64,000 nt of DNA from Enterococcus alcedinis (GCF_014635985.1 NZ_BMDT01000008.1:1-64000), one strand, 5' to 3'; counted from the stretch's first letter, positions 52,461-63,233 are shown. Notes: generated by a model from the letters alone, not told the origin. Program-made: numbers and translations.

Positions 52461-53346
52461 ATTTAAGGTGATTAGGCAAAAGTCGCCCATCCTCCATAGG
52501 TTAGTGAAGAATGATGTTCTGTATGAGTGCTGTCATTGATAACCAATAAACCGATATACAAAGTTTATTTCTTTTTTGTTATTCCACGTTGTAATCAGTC
52601 TAAAATAGAAAATGTATGGATACAACAATGGGAGTATCTGCGAATAATTATTCAGTATTATGAGCTTGCACAGGTAAATAAATACAGTAGACAAGTGATT
52701 GAGGATGAAATATCTGAATTTACTAAAACAACTTTTAAATGAATTACAGAGTCCTGTCACATATTTAACTGGCTATTTAACAATAGGTGTTGGTAAAAAT
52801 TAGACAATTTTTAGAATAAAATCGTAGGATCAAGCAGCTGATTTCATTGTTTGATCTTTTTTTGAATGCTTCTTGATTTAAAATGCTTGTTACAGTTGAT
52901 AAAAATTCCAGTTTTAAAGTTAATGAAGTTATGGAAGCCGTAGTCTGAGAGCAAAGATACTTTTCTTTTTCTGAATAGCGGAGGACACTAAAAAAGATTG
53001 ATAGATTTTGCACCCTTTTTTTAGTGTCCATGCTGTAGGATAATAACCGAGCAATAATTTCTGTTTGAGTCAAATGAGCTTTAAAGGAAGGGCTCTAATA
53101 GCGTTTTTCTCAGTATAAATCAACGGCTTTCTTTTGAAGTGATTTCCAATTTGAACACTCCTTATAGATTAGTTTTTGTTGATCTTATTCTCATGGATTT
53201 CAATGTATCTGTTTAGTTATATCTACAAAAATAGTGTGGATAATTTCTACTAATAATAGAAGTATAGAACAAATAATATGCCCTCCAATCTAACTGGAGT
53301 TATCAAGTTAGATTGGAGAGCATATGTATTTATAGCCGTGTTATTA
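52461..53346. other. Long region without intact genes, probably decayed
   Basis: 886 bases. Short frames (71 codons at 52527, 98 codons on the minus strand at 52777-53073) have no ribosome binding site or recognisable fold. A fragment at 52707 reads MKYLNLLKQLLNELQS and runs 32 codons. A stem GATCAA/TTGATC with T7 ends near 52862. The last hairpin (CTCCAATCTAACT/AGTTAGATTGGAG, 53283-53295 with 53306-53318) lies 3' of the minus-strand M20 gene and may end that operon. Confidence 0.5.
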
Positions 53347-54525
53347 TTACATGCTTGCAATTGTTTCATCAAATTCTTGTTTAATTGCAGCTAATTTTTC
53401 TGGTTTTTCGAGTAGCTCTAAAATCGATAAAGACAATCCTTGCGCGGCTTTGATTAAACCATTTTTTCCATCTGGTGAAATCGTTGCATCGGCCATTTCT
53501 ACCGTATGAGCGCCAACTTCAGGGCCACAAATCTTAATGAATCCTTGAATCGTTGGGCATTTGTAACTGACCGCACCAACGTCGGTGGAACCTTTCGCAA
53601 CTTCATCAACTGGTTGGATATCAGTTAAGCCAAGTTCTTCGTATTTTTCCGTTAATAAATCCGCTAATAAATAGTTGACTACCGTATCATCGTAGGGGCA
53701 CTCGTAAACAGAAGATTTGAACGTCACGCCATTTGCTAAAGCGACACCTTCGACAGCAGTCATGGCTTTCGCTGTAATTTCTTTGGCATAAGCCATTGTT
53801 GGTGCGCGGAAGTAATATTCCAGTGAAGCATAACCTGGAATGACATTGGCTGCTTCACCGCCATCTTTAATCACGCCATGAATGTATGTATGTTGATTCG
53901 AAAATTGACGAATTAAGTTGATTTGTAAGTAACTCATCACAGCGGCGTCAAGGGCTGATGCGCCGGCTTGAGGCATACAACCATGAGCAGTTTTACCAAA
54001 GAACTCAAATTTAATTGGATTCAAGGCACTAGAGCGACCACCAACACCATTGTGGCTACCAGGGTGAACCATCAAAGCGACATCGACATCATCGAAGACA
54101 CCGGCGTCAGACATGCTGACTTTGCCACCGAAGTTTTCTTCAGCAGGCGTACCAACGACGAGTAATTTTCCGCCAAATTGATCGATAATCTTTTTAACCG
54201 CTTCACCAGTTGCGATACCGATACCGGCGATTAAGTTATGGCCACAGCCGTGACCAACTTCTGGTAGCGCGTCAAATTCACACATGACAGCGATTGTCGG
54301 TCCCGGTTTACCGGTATCGTATTCACCAATAAAACCGGTTGGAACGATATAGCCCGAAGTTGTTTTGAAACCAGCTTTATCTAAGTAATCAACAAGTAAA
54401 GCCATCGTTTCAAATTCTTCATTGCCAATTTCAGGGTTATCGTACATGGTTTGAACTAAATGCATATAAGCATCAACGTTGTTTTCAACGGATTGTAAAA
54501 GCGTTTCTTTGGCTGTTAAAGTCAT
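53347..54525 (-). CDS. M20 family amidohydrolase in an amino acid ABC operon
   Basis: 392-aa cytosolic metallo-amidohydrolase. Metal motifs: MCEFDALPEVGHGCGHN, VVGTPAEENFGGK, and GPEVGAHTVEM; lid domain from IKFEFFGKTAHGCMPQAGASALDAAV. It resembles AbgB/aminobenzoyl-glutamate and N-acyl amino acid hydrolases and is clearly related to, but different from, the one at 18187. Last gene of an operon with permease, ATPase and binding protein, suggesting that it processes the imported compound. Confidence 0.87.
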   Translation of the reverse strand: MTLTAKETLLQSVENNVDAYMHLVQTMYDNPEIGNEEFETMALLVDYLDKAGFKTTSGYIVPTGFIGEYDTGKPGPTIAVMCEFDALPEVGHGCGHNLIAGIGIATGEAVKKIIDQFGGKLLVVGTPAEENFGGKVSMSDAGVFDDVDVALMVHPGSHNGVGGRSSALNPIKFEFFGKTAHGCMPQAGASALDAAVMSYLQINLIRQFSNQHTYIHGVIKDGGEAANVIPGYASLEYYFRAPTMAYAKEITAKAMTAVEGVALANGVTFKSSVYECPYDDTVVNYLLADLLTEKYEELGLTDIQPVDEVAKGSTDVGAVSYKCPTIQGFIKICGPEVGAHTVEMADATISPDGKNGLIKAAQGLSLSILELLEKPEKLAAIKQEFDETIASM

Positions 54526-54537
54526 CAGTCAATTCTC

Positions 54538-55422
54538 CTATTCTTCGATTGCGTCAACCGCAAGTTTCGTATATTCTGCACGCCATTTATCTAAGTTACC
54601 ATTTTCAAGGTTTTCTTTAATCACTTTGTTCGCCACTTCGATTAAGGCTTTGTTGTCACGTCCTTTAGGGAAACCGATGACGTTTGTTGCGTATTGTTTC
54701 GTAGGATCTAAGTCAAACGTTTCTTGTGGTAAAATTTCTAAATCTGGGAATGTCGCTAACATTGGTAATACGTGTGAAGAGGATACTGTAATGGCTTCGA
54801 CATCTCCAGAGTTTAACGCTAAAATAGCTGCATCCATCGTACCGAATTGCTTGATTTTTGAATCGTCCGTTACTTTTGTAGCAAGTTCATATTGTACAGA
54901 ACCAGCTTGGGCGCCAATCTTAATTTTTGCTTCTTTGACTTCATCTAAAGACTTGTATTTTGCTGCATTTTCTTTTGTCATTAACAATCCTTGGAAACCA
55001 TCTGCTGCTTCTTGTTGGTAACCTTCAGAAAACTCCATTACTTGGCCACGTTCATCGGTTCCAACGAAAGCTGCAATCCCAAGATCGACACTGCCGGTTT
55101 GGATATTGGCTAAAACGCCATTGAAGTCTGTCGGTTTAATTTCAAGTTCGACGCCGATTTCATCTGCAAGAGCTTGAATCAAGGCAACATCACTACCAAC
55201 GATTTCTTTTTTACCATCTTTTAAAATATAGAACTCAGCAGGGGGGAAGTCAGGTGAAGTCGCCATCACGATTTTTCCAGCTTCTTTGATTTTACTTAAT
55301 TGATCGGTGCCAGCATCTGATTTTGAACCAGCTGTTGTATCATCTGTTGAGCCGCCACCACACGCTGCTAAGACTGTCATTGTTAATAGGCCAACCACGG
55401 CTAATTTAAATTTATTTTTCAT
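54538..55422 (-). CDS. Amino acid ABC transporter substrate-binding lipoprotein
   Basis: 294 aa. Signal sequence ends in MTVLAACGGG (lipobox, Cys lipidated). SBP_bac_3 fold: KIVMATSPDFPPAEFYILKDGKKEIVGSDVALIQALADEIGVELEIKPTDFNGVLANIQTGSVDLGIAAF is the ligand-binding half. The usual ER-phenylalanine ligand pocket is altered, so the ligand cannot be predicted. ATG 55422 is 8 nt after GGAGG. Between the ATPase (55449) and M20 (53347). Confidence 0.9.
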   Translation of the reverse strand: MKNKFKLAVVGLLTMTVLAACGGGSTDDTTAGSKSDAGTDQLSKIKEAGKIVMATSPDFPPAEFYILKDGKKEIVGSDVALIQALADEIGVELEIKPTDFNGVLANIQTGSVDLGIAAFVGTDERGQVMEFSEGYQQEAADGFQGLLMTKENAAKYKSLDEVKEAKIKIGAQAGSVQYELATKVTDDSKIKQFGTMDAAILALNSGDVEAITVSSSHVLPMLATFPDLEILPQETFDLDPTKQYATNVIGFPKGRDNKALIEVANKVIKENLENGNLDKWRAEYTKLAVDAIEE

Positions 55423-55448
55423 TTTATTTTCCTCCAATTTGTTATGTA

Positions 55449-56183
55449 TTAAAAAGTAATTTGATCTAGGAATTCTTTAGTACGTTGTTCTTTCGGATGA
55501 TCAAAGAGTTCTTCAGGTGTACCTTCTTCAACAATCACGCCTTTATCAATAAAGAAAACACGTGAAGCGACTTTTTTAGCGAAGTTCATTTCATGCGTGA
55601 CAATCACGGTCGTCAAATGACTTTTAGCTAAATCTTGAATAACTAGTAAGACTTCTTTTACCATCTCAGGATCAAGTGCCGAAGTCGGTTCATCAAACAA
55701 CATGACTTCCGGTTCCATTGCTAAGGCACGGGCGATAGCGACCCGTTGTTTTTGACCACCGGATAACTTACTTGGATAAACATCTCGCTTATCGGACAAA
55801 CCGACTTTTTTCAATAACTCTTCGGCGATTTTTGTCGCTGCATCTTTCGAAAGGTTTTTGAGTTTCATCGGTGCTAAGATGATATTTTCTAAAACAGTCA
55901 TATTTGGAAATAAGTTAAAGTGTTGGAAAACCATGCCAATTTGTTGGCGAATCAAGTCAATGTCACTTTCTTTTAATGTCTTATCGGTTAGTGACTTGTC
56001 TTTAAATAAAACTTCACCGCCTGTTGGTTTTTCCATTAAGTTTAAACAGCGAAGAAAGGTTGATTTTCCTGAACCAGAAGGTCCAATGACAGCCAAAATT
56101 TCGCCTTTTTTGATTTCAGTTGAGATGCCTTTTAAGACTTCTAAATCGCCGTAGCTTTTTTGTAGATTCACTGTTTTAATCAT
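55449..56183 (-). CDS. Polar amino acid ABC transporter ATP-binding protein
   Basis: 244-aa GlnQ-class ATPase: [57 protein letters not shown]. Overlaps the permease gene by 8 nt. Very similar in motifs to the ATPase of the lysine-responsive system (10356), but unlike that system the binding protein and permease here are separate chains. Confidence 0.93.
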   Translation of the reverse strand: MIKTVNLQKSYGDLEVLKGISTEIKKGEILAVIGPSGSGKSTFLRCLNLMEKPTGGEVLFKDKSLTDKTLKESDIDLIRQQIGMVFQHFNLFPNMTVLENIILAPMKLKNLSKDAATKIAEELLKKVGLSDKRDVYPSKLSGGQKQRVAIARALAMEPEVMLFDEPTSALDPEMVKEVLLVIQDLAKSHLTTVIVTHEMNFAKKVASRVFFIDKGVIVEEGTPEELFDHPKEQRTKEFLDQITF

Positions 56184-56892
56184 AAATACTTAACCTCTTT
56201 TCTAGTTGTTTCATTAAGGCAGTCAATGTAAATGTTAAGAAGAAATAAATAATTGCGACAATAATTAACGGTTCAAAGATCGAGTAAGTCGATGCTTTAA
56301 CAATGGTCGTTGTATACATCACATCAAAGATTCCTACGACCGATACAATAGAAGATTCTTTAATCATTGCGATAAATTCATTTCCTAAACCAGGTAAGAT
56401 GACACGTATCGCTTGTGGAATAATGACTGAGCGCATTGTTTGACGACGACTTAGACCAAGGGAACGACCTGCTTCCATTTGACCTTTGTCGATCGCATCT
56501 AGCCCACCACGTAAGAGTTCACAAATATAGGCACCTGAGTTAATCGAAAGAGCGACAATTGCCGTTAAAAATTCACGTGAGCCATAAATGTCACCTAGGA
56601 AAGGCATGGCCGGAATGGTGATACCGATTAAAGGCAAGCCGTATAACCAAAAATATAATTGAATCAGTAAAGGTGTTCCGCGAATCACTTGTGTATAAAT
56701 CGCTGCGATCCCTTTGAATAGTCTGTTTGGTGATTGTTGAAGCAGTGTTGCCAGTAAGCCAATAATCGATCCAAAAAAGACGGTCATTAAAGATAAAACA
56801 ATTGTAACAATCGTTCCATCGATAAAAGTCGGGATCCACTTTGTCATTTTTCCAAAATCAATGACGATATTCATTAGGTAGAAATAATCCAT
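56176..56892 (-). CDS. Polar amino acid ABC transporter permease
   Basis: 238 aa, five hydrophobic helices. The coupling loop [35 protein letters not shown] is the conserved HisM/GlnP motif, and TLRGTPLL-type [18 protein letters not shown] lies before it. ATG 56892 (MDYFYLMNI) is preceded by GAGAGGAG; the frame also opens at 56919. First gene of the four-gene operon. Confidence 0.92.
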   Translation of the reverse strand: MDYFYLMNIVIDFGKMTKWIPTFIDGTIVTIVLSLMTVFFGSIIGLLATLLQQSPNRLFKGIAAIYTQVIRGTPLLIQLYFWLYGLPLIGITIPAMPFLGDIYGSREFLTAIVALSINSGAYICELLRGGLDAIDKGQMEAGRSLGLSRRQTMRSVIIPQAIRVILPGLGNEFIAMIKESSIVSVVGIFDVMYTTTIVKASTYSIFEPLIIVAIIYFFLTFTLTALMKQLEKRLSIYD

Positions 56893-57124
56893 TTGAAGAC
56901 TCCTCTCGAAAATATTCATTATTTAGTCGTTTTTATGAATATTATTTACGTTTTATTAGTATATAATGTATAATAATTCATTTTAAACTGAAAAGCAAGC
57001 ATATTTATTTAATATTTTGCAAGATTGCTGAAATGTTCGTATTTAAAAAAAGAAAGGGATTTCATGACAAGCGAGGCAAAATAAGGTACGCTAACAATAG
57101 TAGTAAAAATAAGGAGGAATATTC

Positions 57125-57973
57125 ATGAGTTTAACGAGTACGTATGTCTTAAATGATGGCAACAAGATTCCAGTCGTTGGTTTTGGAACATGGCAAACAC
57201 CGGATGGCGAAATTGCCAAACACTCCGTTTTGAAGGCATTAGAAGTTGGCTATCGTCACATTGATACGGCAGCCGCTTATCAAAATGAAGGGTCCGTCGG
57301 CGCGGCAATCACTGAAAGTGGCATTCCACGCGCAGAGTTATACATCACGACCAAGTTAGCCAACCCAATTGGCACGTATGAAGCAGCGGTGCAAGCAATC
57401 GATGATTCATTAAAAGCGTTAGGAACCGATTATATTGATTTGTATTTGATTCACTGGCCAACACCGATTGCTTTTAGAGAGGATTGGGCGACACGCAACG
57501 CTGATTGTTGGCGTGCGATGGAAGAAGCTGTTGCAGCAGGAAAAATCAAAACGATTGGCGTCTCGAATTTTTTACCGCATCATTTAGAAAAATTGTTTGA
57601 AACAGCAACGATTAAGCCGGCGGTCAATCAAATTTATTTGAATCCAAGTGACCAACAAGTCGAACTGGTAGCCTTCAACCAAAAACATGGCCTGTTAAGT
57701 GAAGCTTACAGTCCGCTTGGAACAGGAAATATTTTAGAAATTAAGGCATTACAAGTGTTAGCTGATGCGCATAATAAATCCATCGCGCAAATCGTTTTAC
57801 GTTGGAGCTTACAAAAAGGCTTCTTGCCATTACCAAAATCAGTTACCGATAGTCGAATTTTTGAGAACAGCTTATTGTTTGATTTTGAATTAAGTGCAGA
57901 GGAAATGAAACAAATCGATCAATTGCAAGGCGTCGCAGGCAGTGCTTTGAATCCCGATGAAGCAAGTTTTTAA
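57125..57973 (+). CDS. Aldo/keto reductase
   Basis: 282 aa, NADPH-dependent (beta/alpha)8 barrel. Catalytic tetrad: D in GYRHIDTAAAY (D46-like), Y four residues later in AAAYQNE, K in ITTKL and H in LYLIHWPTP. C-terminal cofactor segment LPLPKSVTDSRIFENSLLFDFEL. Similar to the YvgN/2,5-diketo-D-gluconate reductase group with broad aldehyde specificity. AAGGAGG precedes the ATG; own terminator follows. Confidence 0.93.
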   Translation: MSLTSTYVLNDGNKIPVVGFGTWQTPDGEIAKHSVLKALEVGYRHIDTAAAYQNEGSVGAAITESGIPRAELYITTKLANPIGTYEAAVQAIDDSLKALGTDYIDLYLIHWPTPIAFREDWATRNADCWRAMEEAVAAGKIKTIGVSNFLPHHLEKLFETATIKPAVNQIYLNPSDQQVELVAFNQKHGLLSEAYSPLGTGNILEIKALQVLADAHNKSIAQIVLRWSLQKGFLPLPKSVTDSRIFENSLLFDFELSAEEMKQIDQLQGVAGSALNPDEASF

Positions 57974-57996
57974 ATCAACCTATTTAATATAGGAAG

Positions 57997-58033
57997 AAAC
58001 TTGAACAAGGAAAAACTTGTTCAAGTTTTTTTT
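57997..58033 (+). terminator. Aldo/keto reductase terminator
   Basis: 13-bp perfect stem AAACTTGAACAAG/CTTGTTCAAGTTT and an 8-T run. Confidence 0.9.
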
Positions 58034-58098
58034 ATTGCCGTTAATTCAAATAAAGCGTATACTTTTCAATAGTATTTTGCAGGGGAGAGGAAGTATGT

Positions 58099-59160
58099 AT
58101 GAGTTTGTATCAAGCATTACAATTGTCACCATATGAATTGAAACATCAAATGAGAGAAGGAGAGGCTCAAAAGAAAAATTACTATTTGATGGTTTTACTT
58201 TTACGCTCTTTTTTAATGATCCTTTTTTCAATCGCCTTTATTGTGGGCTGTACGACGATTTTTGGTCAGGAGCAAAGCAGTCTCGCAGTTGTGTTATTGT
58301 GTCTATTGCTGAGTTTACGAGTCGTTGATTTTGGTTATAACGTGAAAGAAAGCATTGTTGGCTTAGGGGTTGTCTTTTTAATTTTTCTAATCGTGCCGCA
58401 GGTTGTCGGCTTATTCCAACCAGTTATCGCATTTATTATTCATTTTTTAGCACTGATTTTGATTTTCTTTATCACGAGTTACAATCGCTTATACGGAAAT
58501 CCTAGTCTGTATAGTTTTTCGTATATGTTTTTAATAGGAACGGTTCCTCCATCAAGCGTTTTTAGCACACGTTTAACTATGATGGTCGTAATGTATCTTA
58601 TTTTTGCGTTGATTTATTATAAAAAACATCAAGATAAACATCAGAATCATACGTTTAAATCACGCATGCTGGGGGAAAATACGTTCAATGAAAATAACCG
58701 CTTTTTATTGTTTCTTGCTTTTGGCATGAGTTTATTCTTTTTTGTGATGGCGGTGTATCCGTTAGAGCGCTTTATGTGGGCGGGTTTTGCCTGTTCGTCT
58801 TTATTAGCCGGGAATCATGACCAATTAAAAGAACGTTCAATTGCAAGAGTGATTGGTGCGGTTTGTGGCTCGCTATTATTTTTGTTTGTTATGAAATTTT
58901 TACCAGCGAATTATTGGTTTTTCATTGGTCCGATTGCTGGGTTTTTCTTAGGCTTGTCAACGAAATACCGCAATCAAACCATCATTAATTGCTTCGGTGC
59001 CTTGTTGTTAGCACAAGGAATCTATGGGATTGAAGAAGCAGCCCATTTACGTATTTTTACTAATCTGTTTGGGGTGGTTTTTGGCGTAATCTACTTGTTA
59101 TTTATGAATCAAACCATCCAATACTTGACCAATCGTAGGATTCCAAAAAGCAGCGAATGA
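58099..59160 (+). CDS. FUSC-like membrane protein
   Basis: 353 aa. Two blocks of hydrophobic helices (about 28-180 and 200-345). The second repeat has WAGFACSSLLAGNHDQLKERSIARVIGAVCGSLLFL, which matches the FUSC/aromatic acid exporter pattern (R-x-x-G-x-x-x-G). A soluble domain, normally present in the aromatic acid exporters, is missing, so it is a minimal version. Start ATG 58099 lies 4 nt inside an out-of-frame ATG. Function: possible efflux of aromatic or phosphorylated compounds. Confidence 0.68.
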   Translation: MSLYQALQLSPYELKHQMREGEAQKKNYYLMVLLLRSFLMILFSIAFIVGCTTIFGQEQSSLAVVLLCLLLSLRVVDFGYNVKESIVGLGVVFLIFLIVPQVVGLFQPVIAFIIHFLALILIFFITSYNRLYGNPSLYSFSYMFLIGTVPPSSVFSTRLTMMVVMYLIFALIYYKKHQDKHQNHTFKSRMLGENTFNENNRFLLFLAFGMSLFFFVMAVYPLERFMWAGFACSSLLAGNHDQLKERSIARVIGAVCGSLLFLFVMKFLPANYWFFIGPIAGFFLGLSTKYRNQTIINCFGALLLAQGIYGIEEAAHLRIFTNLFGVVFGVIYLLFMNQTIQYLTNRRIPKSSE

Positions 59161-59223
59161 TTTTATATTCGTTGCTTTTTTCTTACGATGAAAGGACTAG
59201 AAAAACGAGAAAATTGCCGGGTA

Positions 59224-59232
59224 TGGTATAAT
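59224..59232 (+). promoter_or_regulatory. Extended -10 promoter of the DUF4153 gene
   Basis: TGGTATAAT, 29 nt upstream of the start. Confidence 0.65.
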
Positions 59233-59261
59233 TAGGCTAGAAGTAAAGGAGGTTTTTTAAG

Positions 59262-61151
59262 ATGAAAAATCCATTTGTTGAATCCATTGAGTCGACATTT
59301 AAAGGCGCTTATCAGGCAGTCACTCGTTTCTTTATGGCAAGTGTGGGCGCATTTTTATTTATGGTGATAACGATGACCCGTATTCAAAGTGTCGAAAGCA
59401 CGCAGAACCTTAATCGACTGTTATTTGATAGCTTGCAATGGTCCGCAGCTTTAATCGCGATTTTAGGACTGGCCTCTATCACGTATGTTCGGAGCCAAAA
59501 AAATCAGCCAAGGAATCATTGGCTAGCCAATGGTTTGACAGGTGTCAGTGGTGTGATTGTTTTTGTTCTCTTATATTTTTTAGGTCGAGATGAATTAAGT
59601 CCGGATAGTTATTATCGTTATCCAGGACTAACCTATCTAGCACAGGGGCGCATGGCGATTTTAATCAGTGTCATTTTTCTTGCTTTTATTTTATTTGCAG
59701 CCAAGCCATGGATCAATAAATACGTGTCACGGACCATTTTTATGATTCAAAAAGCAATTGCAGTATCTGGGATTTATGGGCTCGTGTTACTTGCCGGGAC
59801 ATCAGCCGTAGCAGGAGCGATTCAAGGATTGCTTTATCCAGCGATGAGCTTTAAAGTGTATCAACACTTAACCTCACTGATTGGCTTTATTGCCTTCATG
59901 TTATTCTTAGGTTTTTTACCCGATTTTTCCAAAGCGGAAGAAGATGAAAAACGCCTAGAAGCAGAACAACAGCCACGTTTTATCAAACTACTATTTTCTT
60001 ATATTTTAGTGCCGATAACGCTAGCGTTAACCATTGTCTTATTACTTTGGACTGTTCGTATTATTTTCCAAGGAGTCGGAGAAAATTTCTTGCGTCTTTC
60101 AGGTATCGCAACTACGTATACGCTTGTTGGGATCTGGCTGCATATGATGGTGCAAGAAGCGGACAATGCCCTTGCGAAATTTTATAGAAAAGTGTATCCG
60201 ATTGCCACGCTGATTATTTTGGCATTTGAAGGTTGGGCAATTATCAATCAATTGTTAATGTATGGCATGCAGACAACTGAATATTATTTCGTGATTGTTT
60301 GGAAAGTGGCCGTCTTAGCGATGCTCTTACTCGTCTTTAAATTCAAAAAAAGTTATGCCGTCGTTTTGTTACTAACGATGATTAGTATGGTATTTACCGT
60401 TTTACCAATTGTCGGTTATCAGAGCTTACCGGTTACACTCCAAAGCAATCGCCTAGAAAAATTATTGACCGAAGCGGAAATGTTTGATGGCCAAAAAATT
60501 ATTCCAGGGAATCCAAAAATGCCGCGTTCCGAACGAGAGAAAATTACCGTTTCTGCGACGTATCTGGCACGACAAGATTCCGATAAGATACCAAAATGGT
60601 TGACGATTTCAGCTTATAATGATCAAAGCTTTAAAGAAGTTATGGGCTTTGATCCGATTTATCCGAGACAAGATGATACACCGCCAACGCCGGCCCCAGG
60701 AAAACAAGTAAAACGTATGAGCTTAGCGCGTGAAAACCAAGCCTTTTCGATTGCGGACTTTGAGTGGCAAGTACCCCTTCATTACGATAATGAAACGAAT
60801 AGCCAACGTGGTATCTTGAAAAGTAATCAAGGTCAATTTATCATTGAATGGCAGACAGATGCGCAAAGTAGCTTACCAAGTTTGAAAGTCACGTTGGATG
60901 ATCGCGTAATCATTGAAGAAACCTTACAGGCTTACTTTGACGAGTTGCAAGAAACCCATCCTGCTACAGTCGATATGAATCAAAGTGGGGAGACCATTGA
61001 TGTTCCAGAACTTCAATTTAATTTCGAAAGTTCAGAAATAAAAGGAACAATCATTTTCAGCACGATAGAAGTAGTGATCAATGAGAATACGAATGAAACA
61101 ACGTATTGGTCAGAAGTTGAAGGAATTTATGTTAGTGAAGTCAAACCTTAA
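59262..61151 (+). CDS. DUF4153 membrane protein
   Basis: 629 aa. About ten hydrophobic helices to residue ~390, then a soluble, probably extracellular C-terminal domain of ~240 residues (from QSNRLEKLLTEAEMFDGQKIIPGNPKMPRSEREKI) ending with beta-rich sequence. Domain layout and the LLEAG-like central motifs match DUF4153 proteins of Firmicutes, which have no known biochemical role. AAGGAGG ribosome binding site and a clear promoter. Monocistronic. Confidence 0.82.
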   Translation: MKNPFVESIESTFKGAYQAVTRFFMASVGAFLFMVITMTRIQSVESTQNLNRLLFDSLQWSAALIAILGLASITYVRSQKNQPRNHWLANGLTGVSGVIVFVLLYFLGRDELSPDSYYRYPGLTYLAQGRMAILISVIFLAFILFAAKPWINKYVSRTIFMIQKAIAVSGIYGLVLLAGTSAVAGAIQGLLYPAMSFKVYQHLTSLIGFIAFMLFLGFLPDFSKAEEDEKRLEAEQQPRFIKLLFSYILVPITLALTIVLLLWTVRIIFQGVGENFLRLSGIATTYTLVGIWLHMMVQEADNALAKFYRKVYPIATLIILAFEGWAIINQLLMYGMQTTEYYFVIVWKVAVLAMLLLVFKFKKSYAVVLLLTMISMVFTVLPIVGYQSLPVTLQSNRLEKLLTEAEMFDGQKIIPGNPKMPRSEREKITVSATYLARQDSDKIPKWLTISAYNDQSFKEVMGFDPIYPRQDDTPPTPAPGKQVKRMSLARENQAFSIADFEWQVPLHYDNETNSQRGILKSNQGQFIIEWQTDAQSSLPSLKVTLDDRVIIEETLQAYFDELQETHPATVDMNQSGETIDVPELQFNFESSEIKGTIIFSTIEVVINENTNETTYWSEVEGIYVSEVKP

Positions 61152-61171
61152 ATAAAATAAATAACAGACAG

Positions 61172-61206
61172 ACCATCGGATGAGATAAAATACTCCGATG
61201 GTTTTT
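61172..61206 (+). terminator. DUF4153 terminator
   Basis: ACCATCGGA/TCCGATGGT stem (61172-61180 with 61193-61201) and TTTTT. Confidence 0.85.
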
Positions 61207-61317
61207 GCTTTACTCTAATTGCAAACGATTCTCTTTTTCAAGTCATATCTTATCCGCGAGGTTGGTGATATGGTTAGATTAGATGTAGGAAATGATTGTA
61301 GAAGGGGGACAGATAGT

Positions 61318-63165
61318 ATGAATAAAATGAGAGAAAATACGCAATTGATTAGTACTGCAAGTTGTATATTGTTTTTAATCGTGGGATTGCTGATAGAATT
61401 TGGTATGGGGTGGCCGTACAGTTGGCTATTTTATCTTCTTTCAGTTGTAACGGGAGGACTTGAAATTGCATGGAATGGTTTGAAGGAATTATTTGCTGAA
61501 AAGCATTTTAATGTCGATCTTTTAATGATTTTGGCAGCAGTCAGTGCAGGTCTAATTGGTGATTGGCGCGAAGGGGCATTATTAATTTTTATTTTTAGTT
61601 TAAGTCATTTATTAGAAGAGTATACGACCGATAGAAGTGCACGTGAAATTAATCGTCTACTGGATAGACAGCCCAAGAAGGCTCGTAAAATTTTGGCATC
61701 AGGGGAATACCTTTTAGTTGAAACAAGTGAATTAATCTTAGGGGATCGTGTAGCGATTTTTAAAGGGGAAAACATTCCAATTGATGGCATTATTTTAGAA
61801 GGAGCTTCCGAACTGGATGAGTCGGTGATTAATGGTGAGAGTGTACCACGCTTAAAGACAAAAGGTCAGGAAGTCTTTGGTGGGACGTTAAACTTGGGTG
61901 ATGCGATAGAAATTCAAGTCAATCGTAAACGTTCAGAAACTGTGATTGCCAAAATTATCGCACTTGTTGAAGAAGCGCAAAATAGCCAAACAAAGACAGA
62001 AAGTTTTATTCAACGTATTGAAAATCGCTATGTATTACTGATTGTTTTAGCGGTGCCACTGTCTATTTTGTTTTTCCATTTTGGTTTATCGTGGACTTGG
62101 AATGAAAGCATTTATCGAGGAGTGAACTTACTTGTTGTCGCGAGTCCATGTGCTTTGGTCGCAAGTTCGACACCCGCTTTGTTAAGTGCGATTAGTAATG
62201 GGGCGCGCCATGGAATGTTATTTAAAGGTGGAACGTATTTAGAAGAGTTGGCAGAGATTAAGAGTCTCTCTTTTGATAAAACTGGGACATTAACCAAAGG
62301 CGAGTTCACTGTTACTGATACGTATTGGTCGATTGATGAAGCTCAAATGATTCCCTTTGTTTTAGGTCTCGAAGAAAAAAGTACGCACCCTTTAGCTAAA
62401 GGCATTGTGAATCATTGGAATCAAACATTTGTCAGTCAATCGCTTGAAACCGAAGAAATTACAGCGATGGGAATTCAAAGTTTGTATCAAGGTGATACGT
62501 ATTATATTGGTAAAAAACGCGGAAATACGGTTGAACCTGCAGAATTTTTGACTTGGAAACAGCAAGGGAAAACGGTTATCTATGTTGAAAAAAATCATGA
62601 ACTTGTTGGCGGAATCGCCTTACTCGATACCTTAAACACAAACGCCAAAGAGGCGATTCAATATTTTAACCAACAAGGCATTCATACGGTGATGTTGACA
62701 GGTGATAATTCCTACACAGCAGAAACGATTGCTAAAGAAGCAGAACTATCCGAATACTTTGCGGAGTTGTTACCAGCTGAAAAAGTGGCGCATGTTAAAA
62801 ATCAAAAAGACCTTTACGGTAAAAATGCGATGGTTGGTGATGGTGTCAATGATGCGCCGGCACTTGCAACGGCAACCATTGGGATTAGCATGGGTGAAGG
62901 GACAGATGTTGCAATAGAAGTTTCTGACGTAGTAATCATGGAAAATAATTTGGCGAAACTTGTTTATATGCATCGCCTTTCGAAAAAAATGAAACGTATC
63001 ATTAAACAAAATATCATCTTTAGTGTTACCGTGATTTTAACGTTAATTATTTTGAATTTAATGCAAAAATTAACGATTCCTTTAGCGGTGATCGGTCATG
63101 AGGGAAGCACGATTCTAGTGATATTAAATGGGTTGCGACTGCTTAAAGATGGAAAGGGCTCTTAA
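61318..63165 (+). CDS. P1B-type heavy-metal ATPase with SPC motif
   Basis: 615-aa cation pump. Transmembrane metal site VASPCALVASSTPA has S276-P-C278 rather than CPC, which is the P1B-4 class (Co, Zn, Fe efflux; e.g. ZosA, CoaT, PfeT). Phosphorylation loop DKTGTLTKG (D320), actuator GESVP, STHPLAKGI (HP locus), GDGVNDAPAL hinge. There is no N-terminal metal-binding domain. ATG 61318 (AAGGGGG upstream) is taken; an earlier frame start lacks a ribosome binding site. Tandem to a second metal ATPase. Confidence 0.9.
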   Translation: MNKMRENTQLISTASCILFLIVGLLIEFGMGWPYSWLFYLLSVVTGGLEIAWNGLKELFAEKHFNVDLLMILAAVSAGLIGDWREGALLIFIFSLSHLLEEYTTDRSAREINRLLDRQPKKARKILASGEYLLVETSELILGDRVAIFKGENIPIDGIILEGASELDESVINGESVPRLKTKGQEVFGGTLNLGDAIEIQVNRKRSETVIAKIIALVEEAQNSQTKTESFIQRIENRYVLLIVLAVPLSILFFHFGLSWTWNESIYRGVNLLVVASPCALVASSTPALLSAISNGARHGMLFKGGTYLEELAEIKSLSFDKTGTLTKGEFTVTDTYWSIDEAQMIPFVLGLEEKSTHPLAKGIVNHWNQTFVSQSLETEEITAMGIQSLYQGDTYYIGKKRGNTVEPAEFLTWKQQGKTVIYVEKNHELVGGIALLDTLNTNAKEAIQYFNQQGIHTVMLTGDNSYTAETIAKEAELSEYFAELLPAEKVAHVKNQKDLYGKNAMVGDGVNDAPALATATIGISMGEGTDVAIEVSDVVIMENNLAKLVYMHRLSKKMKRIIKQNIIFSVTVILTLIILNLMQKLTIPLAVIGHEGSTILVILNGLRLLKDGKGS

Positions 63166-63233
63166 CAAAGTAAAGAGTGAGCAAATAACCTTGGACAAAT
63201 GAATAAGTAATCACTTATAATAGAATTAGCAAA

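Noticed and set aside
52777-53073. 98-codon minus-strand frame
   Set aside because: Cys/Ser-rich, no ribosome binding site and no hydrophobic or domain pattern; treated as part of a decayed region.
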